Shown: positions 26,696 through 35,487, counted from the stretch's first letter. The stretch is 64,000 nt of DNA from Salinimicrobium terrae DSM 17865 (GCF_000424665.1 NZ_AUKI01000002.1:41171-105170), one strand, 5' to 3'. Program-made: numbers and translations. The notes: generated by a model from the letters alone, not told the origin.

Positions 26696-26824
26696 CTACT
26701 TCCTGAATTTTTTAAATAAAACTACAACAATCAACAAAATTGCTATAAGCAGCCAAAAACCATAGCCACTTAAAAACCTGAGAAGATCAAAGGTCTCTTC
26801 GTTCACGGGTAAGTTCTCCTGCAT
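26696..26824 (-). CDS. Small single-helix membrane protein (42 aa)
   Basis: This very short gene encodes MQENLPVNEETFDLLRFLSG, then one hydrophobic helix (WLLIAILLIVVVLF) and a basic end (KKFRK). It starts with ATG overlapping the stop of the 58-aa gene upstream (TAATG), so it is translationally coupled. The acidic, outward-type N-terminus and basic C-terminal tail fit a single-pass inner-membrane peptide. No family is recognised. It is the last of three similar genes. Confidence 0.65.
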   Translation of the reverse strand: MQENLPVNEETFDLLRFLSGYGFWLLIAILLIVVVLFKKFRK

Positions 26825-27000
26825 TAGCGTTCATTTCTTTTTCGCCTGGCATAACGGGCATAGAAGAAAATTGCCAGAACAATAATAATCCCAACAAGAT
26901 AAACCCAATTATCCTCCAGAAAATCTACAGGTGAAAATCCATAACCTTCCCTCTCGCTTGCCGGCCTGTCTTGTGGTAAATGTTCTTGTTGAATATTCAT
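26824..27000 (-). CDS. Small single-helix membrane protein (58 aa)
   Basis: This 58-codon gene encodes MNIQQEHLPQDRPASEREGY..., then GFSPVDFLEDNW, a hydrophobic helix (VYLVGIIIVLAIFFYARYA) and a basic end (RRKRNER). The layout matches its two neighbours: polar acidic N-terminus, one helix, positive tail. It is followed by the 42-aa gene with overlapping stop and start, and preceded by the 61-aa gene 33 bp upstream. The overlap and matching architecture support it as real despite its size. Confidence 0.65.
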   Translation of the reverse strand: MNIQQEHLPQDRPASEREGYGFSPVDFLEDNWVYLVGIIIVLAIFFYARYARRKRNER

Positions 27001-27033
27001 ATAGTTATTTATTAAGTGCTCAAAAGGGCATTT

Positions 27034-27219
27034 TTAACCCCAGTTATTTCTCTTTCTGCTTCTAAAGAAGATAAGATAGAGTATAGCAGCCAAAAGTACT
27101 ACGGCAACACTCACAATTGTCCAGAAGTTGGATCCTACGAAATATCCAAGATTGTAAGCTATTTCCCCTGCCTTGCTTTTGCCAACCTCCTGTGCAGCAA
27201 GTATTAAATTTAGGTGCAT
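27034..27219 (-). CDS. Small single-helix membrane protein (61 aa)
   Basis: This is a 61-residue product. MHLNLILAAQEVGKSKAGEI is followed by AYNLGYFVGSNFW, a hydrophobic helix (TIVSVAVVLLAAILYLIFF) and the basic tail RSRKRNNWG. The first 10 residues resemble a short signal ending AAQ, but with the strong second helix the protein is more likely a single-pass anchor. It starts one base after the enoyl-CoA hydratase stop, so it is in that operon. No known family is recognised. Confidence 0.65.
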   Translation of the reverse strand: MHLNLILAAQEVGKSKAGEIAYNLGYFVGSNFWTIVSVAVVLLAAILYLIFFRSRKRNNWG

Positions 27220-27220
27220 A

Positions 27221-27991
27221 TTATTTATTTTTAATTTTTGATAATGCTTTACGGGTGAAATCGGAAAGCACTAATTCCCCTGATATCGCTGCACGTTCCT
27301 GAAGAAGACTATCCCAATTCTCTGTTCCCTCCCAAAGTGCTTTTTTCATCTCATTTAAAGCTGAAGGATTATAAGACGCCAGTTTTTCAGCAAAAAAGTT
27401 TAACTCTTTATCCATTTCAGAAATGGTATCAAAAACGCGGGCAAACAACCCTTTTTCCTGCGCCCAATATGCATTTTTCCATTCATGTGCTGCAAGAGTT
27501 AATTCGGCTAAGGCTCCTACTCCAATTTTACGTCTCACAGCCGGGGCGATCACAAAAGGACCTATCCCAATGCTGAGTTCAGATAATTTTATGGCTGCCT
27601 GTTCGGTAGCAAAACAATAGTCACATGCTGCCGCCAATCCAACGCCTCCTCCAACTGTTTTTCCATGGATACGGCCAATAATAAGTTTTTTGCAACTCCG
27701 CATGGCATTGATCACATTAGCAAACCCCGAAAAGAAAACTTCACCTTGCTGCATATTCTCTACTGCAAGCAGTTCATCAAAAGAAGCACCTGCGCAAAAG
27801 GCTTTTTCTCCTTCAGATTTTAAGATGATCACTTTTACTTCTTTGTCTTTAGAAAGACTTTGCAGTTCCTTTTCCAAACGTTCCAGAAGGACCGAAGGAA
27901 ATGAATTACTCGCAGAATGTCCAAATTCAAGAGTAGCTATTCCGTTAACAACATTAGTATAGAGACTTCCGTTTTCTCGCGTGGTGGTCAT
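27221..27991 (-). CDS. Enoyl-CoA hydratase/isomerase family protein
   Basis: This is a 256-residue crotonase-fold enzyme that hydrates or isomerises acyl-CoA. Oxyanion-hole segments are KAFCAGASFDELL (about residue 66) and GKTVGGGVGLAAACDYCFA (about 110), and a Glu lies in LSELSIGIGPFV. The first catalytic Glu position is less clear. The substrate may be a branched enoyl-CoA such as methylglutaconyl-CoA, but this is not determined. It is the first gene of a four-gene operon with three tiny membrane proteins, an unexpected pairing. A separate AbgT transporter lies upstream on the same strand, more than 150 bp away. Confidence 0.9.
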   Translation of the reverse strand: MTTTRENGSLYTNVVNGIATLEFGHSASNSFPSVLLERLEKELQSLSKDKEVKVIILKSEGEKAFCAGASFDELLAVENMQQGEVFFSGFANVINAMRSCKKLIIGRIHGKTVGGGVGLAAACDYCFATEQAAIKLSELSIGIGPFVIAPAVRRKIGVGALAELTLAAHEWKNAYWAQEKGLFARVFDTISEMDKELNFFAEKLASYNPSALNEMKKALWEGTENWDSLLQERAAISGELVLSDFTRKALSKIKNK

Positions 27992-28101
27992 TTTTAAATC
28001 TGTTTATGTAAAGTTACATTTTATTTTAAGCTCCTGAAGAATTTACCTCTCCCGACTTTAAATCTGAAAAAATATATCTTCAGTTTCCAATATCCGGAAA
28101 T

Positions 28102-28137
28102 AAAAAAGATGTTTACTGGAAGTCAATAAACATCTTT
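28102..28137 (-). terminator. Terminator of the AbgT transporter gene
   Basis: AAAGATGTTTA / TAAACATCTTT form an 11-bp stem with an 11-nt loop, followed on the minus strand by a T-run, 22 bp after the transporter stop. Confidence 0.8.
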
Positions 28138-28159
28138 CTCAAGGAGTACATCCAGACTT

Positions 28160-29731
28160 TTAATTAGGTGCCGGATAGAGATAATTTGCCTCAAAACTCA
28201 ATGGGATTCCCAGCCACCAATAAACCAGTAAAAAGATCGTCCAGGTAACTAAAAATATAACCGAATAAGGTAACATCATTGATATAAGGGTTCCAATACC
28301 CATTCCTTTAACATAGCGCTGACCAAAAACGACTACCAGGGGAAAATAGGGTAATAATGGTGTAATAATATTGGAAACAGAATCCCCCACACGATAAGCT
28401 GCCTGAGTAAGGTCAGGTGAAATACCCAACTGCATTAACATAGGAACAAAAATGGGTGCAATGAGTGCCCACTTTGCCGATGCAGATCCTACCATTAAAT
28501 TTACAAAGGCACTTAATATTACAATTCCAACAATAGTTATTTGACCCGGCAAGTCAAGTGCCTGAAGAAAATTTGCTCCTTTAATTGCTATCAAAAGACC
28601 TATGTTTGAACGTGAAAATGCATCAATAAAAAGTGCAACGAAAAAGGCCATTACAATATAGTAACCCATACTTTCCATGGATTTTGTCATACTTTTTATC
28701 AAATCCCCTGAAGATTTATATCTACCTGATACAAAACCAAAAACAAGTCCCGGAATTAATAAAAAAATAAAAATCAAGGGTACAATTGCCTGCATTAAAG
28801 GCGCATGAAAAGAAGTGAGGGATTGAACTTCGGGATCAACCATACCCGGTCCTCTTAAAGCCGAATCTTCTGAAGATGCCCATAAAAATAAGCCAACAAT
28901 TCCCAATACCATAGCCAGAAGTCCCAACCAGAAAGCTTTACTTTCTTTGGAAGTCACCTTTTCCATTTTAGGCATTTGATCTTCATCCCCATCCACTTTC
29001 ACCTTTGAAAGCCGTGGTTCGACAATTTTATCTGTAACCCACCAGCCAACAAATACAATCAATAAAGTTGATGCAGAGGTGAAATACCAGTTATTTAAAG
29101 GGTTTAAGTTAATATCGGGATCAAGGATCCTGGCGGCCTCAAGCGTGAAGCTCATAATGAGCGGATCAATAGCCGAAGGAATAAAGTTCGCTGAAAACCC
29201 TCCGGATACCCCGGCAAAAGCTGCTGCAATTCCTGCTAAAGGATGTCGACCTGCGGCATAAAAAATAACACCTCCCAGGGGAATTACAAGCACATAACCT
29301 GCATCTGCTGCTGTGTGACTAACGATAGCTATTAAAATTAGCATCGGGGTAATCAATTGTTTGGGTGTAAAGTTTAAGAGCTTTTTTAAACCGGCGTCGA
29401 TCCAACCCGAGTGTTCTGCTACCCCAACTCCAAGCATGGCAACTAAAACAATTCCCAAGGGAGCAAAAAGCACGAAGGTGCTTACCATACTCGCAAGAAA
29501 TTTGGCCAATTGAGACCCTGTGAGTAAATTTTGAACATTTAGGCTATTCCCGGTCATTGGATGAACTTCCCCAAAATCAAACGGAGACAGAATTGCCGAT
29601 AAAACCCATACGAAGATGAGTAAATAGAAAAATAAGATTGCAGGATCGGGTAATTTATTACCCATTTTTTCAACTAAATCAAGGGCTTTGTTTAAAATGC
29701 CTCTTTTGGGTGAATCAACTGCTTCTTCCAT
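28160..29731 (-). CDS. AbgT-family transporter
   Basis: This 523-residue inner-membrane protein has about a dozen hydrophobic segments. The family includes p-aminobenzoyl-glutamate importers and sulfonamide exporters. Recognisable family stretches are KLPDPAILFFYLLIFVWVLS near the start, FAPLGIVLVAMLGVGVAEHSGWI, SHTAADAGYVLVIPLGGVIF, PSAIDPLI and the late SVSNIITPLLPYFPLVVVF. It stands alone with its own terminator. The substrate is unknown. A folate-fragment importer or antimetabolite pump is equally possible. Confidence 0.92.
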   Translation of the reverse strand: MEEAVDSPKRGILNKALDLVEKMGNKLPDPAILFFYLLIFVWVLSAILSPFDFGEVHPMTGNSLNVQNLLTGSQLAKFLASMVSTFVLFAPLGIVLVAMLGVGVAEHSGWIDAGLKKLLNFTPKQLITPMLILIAIVSHTAADAGYVLVIPLGGVIFYAAGRHPLAGIAAAFAGVSGGFSANFIPSAIDPLIMSFTLEAARILDPDINLNPLNNWYFTSASTLLIVFVGWWVTDKIVEPRLSKVKVDGDEDQMPKMEKVTSKESKAFWLGLLAMVLGIVGLFLWASSEDSALRGPGMVDPEVQSLTSFHAPLMQAIVPLIFIFLLIPGLVFGFVSGRYKSSGDLIKSMTKSMESMGYYIVMAFFVALFIDAFSRSNIGLLIAIKGANFLQALDLPGQITIVGIVILSAFVNLMVGSASAKWALIAPIFVPMLMQLGISPDLTQAAYRVGDSVSNIITPLLPYFPLVVVFGQRYVKGMGIGTLISMMLPYSVIFLVTWTIFLLVYWWLGIPLSFEANYLYPAPN

Positions 29732-29811
29732 AATTAAATCAGATAGTTGTTAATTAAGTGCTAAAATAAAAATTTATCTAAAAATCAACAGTTAATCATC
29801 CTGCCCCTTTT

Positions 29812-31140
29812 TTAAGTTTCCCGGTGAAGGTATTTACTGCGGAATTTTATGACCAAAGCGCTGCTGCGTATAATCATCCACACAAAAAATGCAATCCAGA
29901 TCGCATGGAGCTTCAGCCCGAAGTAATCTCCAATTAATAATGCCGGAGTGAATCCAAGAAAGGTTGCCGCCAATAAAACATTCCGCAGATATTTAGCCTC
30001 TCCCAGTCCTTTAAATATTCCGTCAAACATAAAAGCAATTGCATTTACCGGTTGCATAACCAGGACCATCCAAAATACAGAAGTAAAGAGCACAAGAACC
30101 AGGGCTTCTTTGCTAAAGATTAATCCAATTTCTTCATAGAACAAAGCACAAATTCCTATGAGGGCTATGGCTATCATAAGAGAATACTTGCTGATCTTTT
30201 TACTAAGCAGCCACAAGCCACTGTAATCTTTGGCTCCCAAAAGCCGGCCACCCATGGCATTACCTGCATTCGCGTAACCGTCAATAAAGAAGCTGAAGAA
30301 CAGCCAAATGTTCATGAGAATACTTTGGGCTGCTATAAAATTGTTACCGTAACCCGTGGCGTAGGCGTTGGCAAGATAGATTGCGAAGTTGAGCGCAACC
30401 GTTCTCACAAAAAGGTTTCCGCTCATTAATAAGAGGCCTCTCATTTGTGGATTTATTCTGCGGCTAAGCCCCAGGTTGAAAGGAGTTTTAGTAAAAAAGA
30501 AATATAGAGCCATCACCAGCATCACCGCCTGCGCAATCACACTTGCCCAGGCTGCGCCTTCGAGATGCATGGCAGGAATCCATCCTTCGATCCCATAAAC
30601 CAATGCGAAATCAAGTCCAACATTAAGCAGAGCACCAGTTAAACTACATTTCATAGCCCAGAGCGTATTCTGTAACCCACGAAATACGCCGAACAAAGCA
30701 AAGGTCACCAGAGTGAGCGGATAACCCAGCGCCCGAATCTGATAATAATCGGCAGCATAATTCAACACCTTGCCTTCGGCATTATAAGCACTGAAAATTG
30801 CCGCTGCGAAATAAGCGGTCACTGCATAAATAACCAGACTCAGTAAAAAGTTGAAGAATATTGCCTGCGGCACGAGGGTTTTTACCGCATGAATTCTCCT
30901 TGCACCAAAATGCTGAGAAACGAGGGCAGAGATTGCAGTTTTTGTCTGCGCTACGATCCATATAATAGCAGAAAGAAAAGATCCCACAATACCCGCAGCC
31001 GCCAAGGCTTCAACAGGATCCTGCTCCACATTGCCAATAATGGCTATATCTGTAAGAGAAATGAGCGGTTCGGCTATTCCCGCAATAATTGCAGGAATAG
31101 CGAGTCGGTTAATGGATTTAAAATTTACAGCATTTGTCAC
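29812..31140 (-). CDS. MATE family efflux transporter (DinF/NorM type)
   Basis: This 442-residue multidrug/toxic-compound exporter has twelve predicted transmembrane segments. The N-terminal half opens with INRLAIPAIIAGIAEPLISLTDIAIIGNV, the typical MATE start, followed by VSQHFGARR. The second half repeats the pattern (FIDGYANAGNAMGGRLLGAKDYSGLWLLSKK). DinF-type members keep an Asp in helix 1 (SLTDIAIIG), present here at residue 30. It is a monocistronic gene with a divergent promoter region shared with the M14 pair. Confidence 0.93.
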   Translation of the reverse strand: MTNAVNFKSINRLAIPAIIAGIAEPLISLTDIAIIGNVEQDPVEALAAAGIVGSFLSAIIWIVAQTKTAISALVSQHFGARRIHAVKTLVPQAIFFNFLLSLVIYAVTAYFAAAIFSAYNAEGKVLNYAADYYQIRALGYPLTLVTFALFGVFRGLQNTLWAMKCSLTGALLNVGLDFALVYGIEGWIPAMHLEGAAWASVIAQAVMLVMALYFFFTKTPFNLGLSRRINPQMRGLLLMSGNLFVRTVALNFAIYLANAYATGYGNNFIAAQSILMNIWLFFSFFIDGYANAGNAMGGRLLGAKDYSGLWLLSKKISKYSLMIAIALIGICALFYEEIGLIFSKEALVLVLFTSVFWMVLVMQPVNAIAFMFDGIFKGLGEAKYLRNVLLAATFLGFTPALLIGDYFGLKLHAIWIAFFVWMIIRSSALVIKFRSKYLHRET

Positions 31141-31229
31141 CCGTAAAACTTCAGAAATGCAAAGTTAAAATTTGCAGGAGAGTAGCTTGGAAAATATTGA
31201 AGAAATACCTTACGTACGGATTAAAATTC

Positions 31230-31269
31230 TATTTTTGAAAAATCGTAATTTTTCGGTTTTCACCGAAAA
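31230..31269 (+). promoter_or_regulatory. Promoter octamer and leader hairpin before the M14 pair
   Basis: TATTTTTG (31230-31237) matches TAnnTTTG, 58 bp before the first ATG. Downstream, within the expected leader, TTTTCGGT-TTTC-ACCGAAAA forms a perfect 8-bp hairpin. No T-run follows, so it is more likely an mRNA-stability or regulatory structure than a terminator. Confidence 0.45.
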
Positions 31270-31294
31270 CGATCATTAAATTCCTCGTAAACAA

Positions 31295-32929
31295 ATGAAA
31301 AACAATTTACTATTTTTTCTTGCAATTGGCTTATTCGGACTTCTTCCGGCTTCTGCACAAGATGATTATCCCACTAACAGAGAAATCGAACAAAGGCTTC
31401 AGCAAATAGCTTACGCAAGAGATGCAAAACTTATATCGCTAACCAAAACAGAAGGAGGTCAGGATATCTGGGCCTTACAAATAGGAAAAGGGGACCTGGA
31501 AAATAAACCGGCGATTGCGGTGACAGGAGGAGTGGAAGGCTATCACGTCCTAAGTGTCGAACTTGCCCTACAAGTAGCTGAAAAGCTGGTGAGAGAACAT
31601 AATGACCTTCTGGAAACCAACACCTTCTACGTATTCCCTAATATGTCTCCCGATGCTTATGGGAAGTATCATGATAATTTAAAATATGAACGCCGTGGGA
31701 ATGCCGCAAGAGTTGACCAGGACCGGGATGGAAATGTTTCTGAAGACGGCTATGAAGATCTAAACCGTGACGGGCTAATAACTGAAATACGGGTTGAAAG
31801 TCCTTTGGGAAAATATGTAACTCACGAGGATCATCCGCAGATCCTTATCGAAGCAGAAGGAAGAGATGCTGCAGGAGAAACGAGATACCTTAAATTCTCT
31901 GAAGGATTTGATAACGATAAGGATGAGAAATTCAATGAGGATCTTTTAGAAGGAATTGCATTTAATAAAAGTCTTACCTATCAATTCCCCGTTTTTCAAC
32001 CTCTTGCAGGTGACTATCCCGTATCACAAAGAGAAACAAGAGCTCTGCTAGATTACCTTTTTGAAAGGTGGAACATTTTCGCTTTTGTGACTTTCGCTCC
32101 CGAAAATAATTTATCCGCACCTTTAAAATATGATAAGGCGGGTGCCGAAAAAAGGTTAATAACCTCAATGTTGGAAAAGGATGTCAAATTGAATAAAATG
32201 GTATCAGATCTTTACAATGAAACAGTGTCTCTTGAACCTTACAATCAGGATAATAAAGGAAAAGGCGGAGATTTTTTCCAATGGGCCTATTTTCACTTCG
32301 GAAGATTAAGTTTTAGTACTCCAGGCTGGTGGGTTCCTGAAGTAAAGGAGCAAAAGGAAAAAGAGAATGACTCCATACCTTCCAAAAAGGGGGAAATTAC
32401 TCCCGAAACAAATTTTCTTGCCTGGGCAGAACAGGAAGGATTAAATGATGTTTTTATAAACTGGACAGAAGTTGATCATCCCGACTTTCCTGACCGTAAA
32501 GTGGAAGTCGGCGGAATTCGTCCATTTGCAATGACCAACCCACCTTATAAAATGGTGGACAGTATTGCCCAACAACATACAGATTTTGTGGTAAAACTGG
32601 CTAAAATGAAGCCAAATTTGGAATTTCACAATCTTCAAACTGAAAAGCTCAGCGGTGGACTTACCCGGATTACAGTAGACCTTTTCAATAATTCCCCCTT
32701 ACCCACACATTCTGAAATGGGAGAAAGATCCCGATGGCTTCAAAAATTACAGATTACTGTTAATAAGGACAAAGAAGATATTTTGGCAGGAAATACCATT
32801 AAACTTTCAGGAAAACTTGGAGCCTTCGAAAAGGAAACCATTTCCTGGATCGTAAGAGGCGGAGGGACAGCCACCGTGAAAGCCGGAGCACCTCACACGG
32901 GGTATACCATCATGAATGTAAAACTTTAA
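31295..32929 (+). CDS. Secreted M14-like protein with degenerate metal site (pseudo-carboxypeptidase)
   Basis: This 544-residue exported protein has signal peptide MKNNLLFFLAIGLFGLLPASAQ. It aligns along its length with the active M14 peptidase encoded next to it. The zinc motif HxxE is replaced by EGYH (residues 81-84), with His and Glu exchanged. The substrate NR pair in the neighbour (DPNRDWGW) is FNKSLTY here. The third zinc ligand in the neighbour (SYHNYGG) is a proline (FAPENNL). Two aspartate-rich loops (DQDRDGNVSEDG and FDNDKDEKFNED) look like calcium sites. It is followed 13 bp later by the active paralogue, so they are probably cotranscribed. Zinc-dependent hydrolysis is unlikely; binding or a helper role is inferred. 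Confidence 0.85.
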   Translation: MKNNLLFFLAIGLFGLLPASAQDDYPTNREIEQRLQQIAYARDAKLISLTKTEGGQDIWALQIGKGDLENKPAIAVTGGVEGYHVLSVELALQVAEKLVREHNDLLETNTFYVFPNMSPDAYGKYHDNLKYERRGNAARVDQDRDGNVSEDGYEDLNRDGLITEIRVESPLGKYVTHEDHPQILIEAEGRDAAGETRYLKFSEGFDNDKDEKFNEDLLEGIAFNKSLTYQFPVFQPLAGDYPVSQRETRALLDYLFERWNIFAFVTFAPENNLSAPLKYDKAGAEKRLITSMLEKDVKLNKMVSDLYNETVSLEPYNQDNKGKGGDFFQWAYFHFGRLSFSTPGWWVPEVKEQKEKENDSIPSKKGEITPETNFLAWAEQEGLNDVFINWTEVDHPDFPDRKVEVGGIRPFAMTNPPYKMVDSIAQQHTDFVVKLAKMKPNLEFHNLQTEKLSGGLTRITVDLFNNSPLPTHSEMGERSRWLQKLQITVNKDKEDILAGNTIKLSGKLGAFEKETISWIVRGGGTATVKAGAPHTGYTIMNVKL

Positions 32930-32942
32930 TTTTTTAGAACAA

Positions 32943-34682
32943 ATGAATTTTAAGAACATAAGAAAAATAGCAATTCTGGGAATTTTAAGTTTTCTATTGA
33001 CCATTCCTTCGGTTTACGCTCAGGAAAAATTCTTCCGCGCTATAGGAACACCTCACAAACCAAAGGTGGAAGTGAGCTGGAACAGATACTATACCTATGA
33101 AGGAATCGTGGAGATTATGGAAAAAATCACTAAGGCATATCCCGATCTTGTAAGAATGGAAAGCATAGGAAAATCCTTTGAAGGTAATGAGATATATCTC
33201 CTGACAATTTCAGATTTTAAAACAGGAGATCCAGATAAAAAACCTGCAATGTATATTGATGGAAATATTCATTCTAATGAAATTCAGGGAGCCGAATTTT
33301 CTCTTTATACGGCATGGTATCTTACCGAAATGTTTGGGGAACTAGATTTTATAAAGGAACTTCTTCAGGATAAGACTTTTTACATTAATCCTACAATAAA
33401 CCCCGATGCCCGTAATAACTATATGAATGAGCCAAACACTCCACATTCCCCAAGATCGGGAATGATCGTTTTGGATAATGACAAAGATGGACAGGCAGGA
33501 GAAGATGGATTTAATGATCTTAATGATGATAATCATATCACCATGATGATAAGGAAATCTCCAACCGGCCGCTACATCAAGGATCCTCAAGATCCCAGAA
33601 GGCTGATCCGCGTTGAAGCTGAAGAAAAAGGTGAATTTGAAATGTTGGGCTATGAAGGCAAGGACACAGACGGGGACGGCGAAGTAAATGAAGACGGAAT
33701 AGGATATTACGATCCAAACCGTGACTGGGGTTGGAACTGGCAGCCAGATCATATTCAGCGTGGAGCTTACAAATATCCCTTCAGCCTTCCGGAATCAAGA
33801 GCTGTAATGGAATTTATAATGGACCATCCAAATATTGCCGGAGCCCAAAGTTACCATAACTATGGAGGAATGATCCTTAGGGGGCCGGGAGCAGAAGAGG
33901 ATAAGAATACGTACAATGCAGAGGATGTCAAAATTTATGATGCCATAGGCAAAAAGGGAGAGGAAATGATTCCGGGTTACAGATATCTTGTAGTATATAA
34001 AGATCTCTATTCTGTGTTTGGAGGAGAGCTCGATTGGTTTTATGGCGGCAGAGGGATCTACACTTATACCAATGAACTTATGAATTCCTACCAGTATTTT
34101 CACAAAAATGAAGGAAGAGGAAACCAGGAAGAGGAACTCAAAGTTGACAGGTATCTAACTTTTGGAGACGCATTTGTGCCTTGGGAGGAATTCGATCATC
34201 CACAGTACGGTAAAATACAGATAGGTGGATTTAAAAAGAACTTTGGAAGAGCACATCCCGGTTTTTTACTTGAGCAGGATGCACATCGTAACATGGCTTT
34301 CACAATCTACCACGGCTATCATACACCTAAGCTAAGTATAACCGATGTAAAAGAAGAAAATCTTGGAGGAGGGCTGAAGCAGATCACTGCTACGATTTAT
34401 AATGAAAGACTAATGCCAACACATTCCAGCCAGGATCTAAAATACAACATTGAGAGACCCGATTATATTAGCATATCCGGCGCAAATGTGGTAACCGGGA
34501 TGGTGGTAAATGATGAAGATTTCAATAAAGTAGAAGAACAAAAACAAAATCCGGAGAAAATAAAAGTTGACAACATTCCCGGAATGGAGTCTGTAAAGGT
34601 TCGCTGGATCGTTTCAGGAAATGGGAATTATCGAATAAATGTTGATTCTGCTAAAGGCGGAACGGCTGCCTGGAGTAAATAA
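32943..34682 (+). CDS. Secreted M14-family zinc carboxypeptidase
   Basis: This 579-residue exported metallopeptidase has signal peptide MNFKNIRKIAILGILSFLLTIPSVYAQ. Zinc ligands His110 and Glu113 are in DGNIHSNEIQGAEF, and the third His is in GAQSYHNYGGMIL. The substrate-binding elements NPDARNNY and DPNRDWGWNW are present, and GFLLEQDAHRNMAF provides a candidate catalytic Glu. Aspartate-rich loops (DNDKDGQAGEDG, DTDGDGEVNEDG) interrupt the domain. The C-terminal 120 residues form a beta-rich domain shared with the upstream paralogue. It probably cleaves C-terminal residues from peptides outside the cytoplasm. It ends ahead of a bidirectional terminator. Confidence 0.9.
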   Translation: MNFKNIRKIAILGILSFLLTIPSVYAQEKFFRAIGTPHKPKVEVSWNRYYTYEGIVEIMEKITKAYPDLVRMESIGKSFEGNEIYLLTISDFKTGDPDKKPAMYIDGNIHSNEIQGAEFSLYTAWYLTEMFGELDFIKELLQDKTFYINPTINPDARNNYMNEPNTPHSPRSGMIVLDNDKDGQAGEDGFNDLNDDNHITMMIRKSPTGRYIKDPQDPRRLIRVEAEEKGEFEMLGYEGKDTDGDGEVNEDGIGYYDPNRDWGWNWQPDHIQRGAYKYPFSLPESRAVMEFIMDHPNIAGAQSYHNYGGMILRGPGAEEDKNTYNAEDVKIYDAIGKKGEEMIPGYRYLVVYKDLYSVFGGELDWFYGGRGIYTYTNELMNSYQYFHKNEGRGNQEEELKVDRYLTFGDAFVPWEEFDHPQYGKIQIGGFKKNFGRAHPGFLLEQDAHRNMAFTIYHGYHTPKLSITDVKEENLGGGLKQITATIYNERLMPTHSSQDLKYNIERPDYISISGANVVTGMVVNDEDFNKVEEQKQNPEKIKVDNIPGMESVKVRWIVSGNGNYRINVDSAKGGTAAWSK

Positions 34683-34700
34683 TTTGCTTCCTTAAATATT

Positions 34701-34731
34701 AAAAAAGCTTCGTGAAAACGGAGCTTTTTTA
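34701..34731. terminator. Bidirectional terminator between the M14 pair and GNAT gene
   Basis: AAAAAAGCTTCG and CGGAGCTTTTTT pair with one G:T wobble around a 6-nt loop, giving T-runs on both strands between converging genes. Confidence 0.8.
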
Positions 34732-34755
34732 TTTTGATCGAAAAATAAAACTGTT

Positions 34756-35259
34756 TCATTCCAAAACCAATTCGTAGCAGTAAAACGGATGTCTACTCTG
34801 CTTTGGAAAGTAGACATTCCCGAGTCTCTGGTAGTCTCTCCGCGCATAAAACTGCTGATTTCTTTTATTCTGGCTAAAGGTGTCAAGCCTTAAAGAATCA
34901 TAATTTTGTTCCCGGGCGTAGTCTTCGGCAAAATCCATTAACCGCTGTCCATTACCACTGCCCCATGTGGAAGGTTCTGTCGCGAGCCGGTGAACATAAA
35001 GATTATTACCGGATTCGGTCAACCAATCAATTGGGATGTACTCCTCATCCATTTGAGGAGTGAGGACGATGATCCCCAGCAGTTGTTCTCTTTCCTCAAG
35101 CAAGAACAGCTCCTGCTTATTTATATCCTGCTGCAGTTTTTCCATAGACGGATAATGTTCATTCCACTGAAAAATGCCTTTTTCCTGCATCTTTACAGCA
35201 CAAGCCTCAGTGAGGCTTTTAATTGATGCCAAGTCTTTTAATTCAGCTTTTCTAATCAT
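34756..35259 (-). CDS. GNAT-family N-acetyltransferase
   Basis: This 167-residue acetyl-CoA-dependent transferase shows motif A as LYVHRLATEPSTWGSGNGQRLMDFAEDYARE, where GSGNGQRL corresponds to the usual QxxGxG/A phosphate-binding turn. It is followed by LRLDTFSQNKRNQQFYARRDYQRLG, typical of the GNAT C-terminal part. The N-terminus (MIRKAELKDLASIKSL) is the standard first strand and helix. The substrate is unknown. It is a single gene converging on the M14 operon. Confidence 0.88.
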   Translation of the reverse strand: MIRKAELKDLASIKSLTEACAVKMQEKGIFQWNEHYPSMEKLQQDINKQELFLLEEREQLLGIIVLTPQMDEEYIPIDWLTESGNNLYVHRLATEPSTWGSGNGQRLMDFAEDYAREQNYDSLRLDTFSQNKRNQQFYARRDYQRLGNVYFPKQSRHPFYCYELVLE

Positions 35260-35368
35260 GAGAAAGAATATTCGACCGCAAAAATAATTTTAATAGAAAG
35301 AATTTAAAGCCTTTACCTATTTAAATAAATTTAATACATTTGCCACGTTGAAATTGTTTCAGCAACAT

Positions 35369-35442
35369 GGGGGATTAGCTCAGCTGGCTAGAGCGCCTGC
35401 CTTGCACGCAGGAGGTCATCGGTTCGACTCCGATATTCTCCA
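35369..35442 (+). tRNA. tRNA-Ala (anticodon TGC)
   Basis: The acceptor stem GGGGGAT pairs with ATTCTCC (two G:T wobbles). The D-arm is TAGCTCAGCTGGCTAGAGC. The anticodon stem CCTGC/GCAGG carries loop CTTGCAC with anticodon TGC at 35403-35405. The T-arm contains GGTTCGACTCC. The discriminator base is A, and the CCA end is not encoded. A GNRA-capped terminator follows directly. Confidence 0.97.
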
Positions 35443-35446
35443 CAAA

Positions 35447-35475
35447 AAACCACTGCGAAAGCGGTGGTTTTTTTT
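35447..35475 (+). terminator. Terminator of tRNA-Ala
   Basis: AAACCACTGC / GCGGTGGTTT form a 10-bp stem (one wobble) closed by a GAAA tetraloop and followed by a run of eight T, 5 nt after the tRNA. Confidence 0.9.
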
Positions 35476-35487
35476 ATTTAGACTCTT

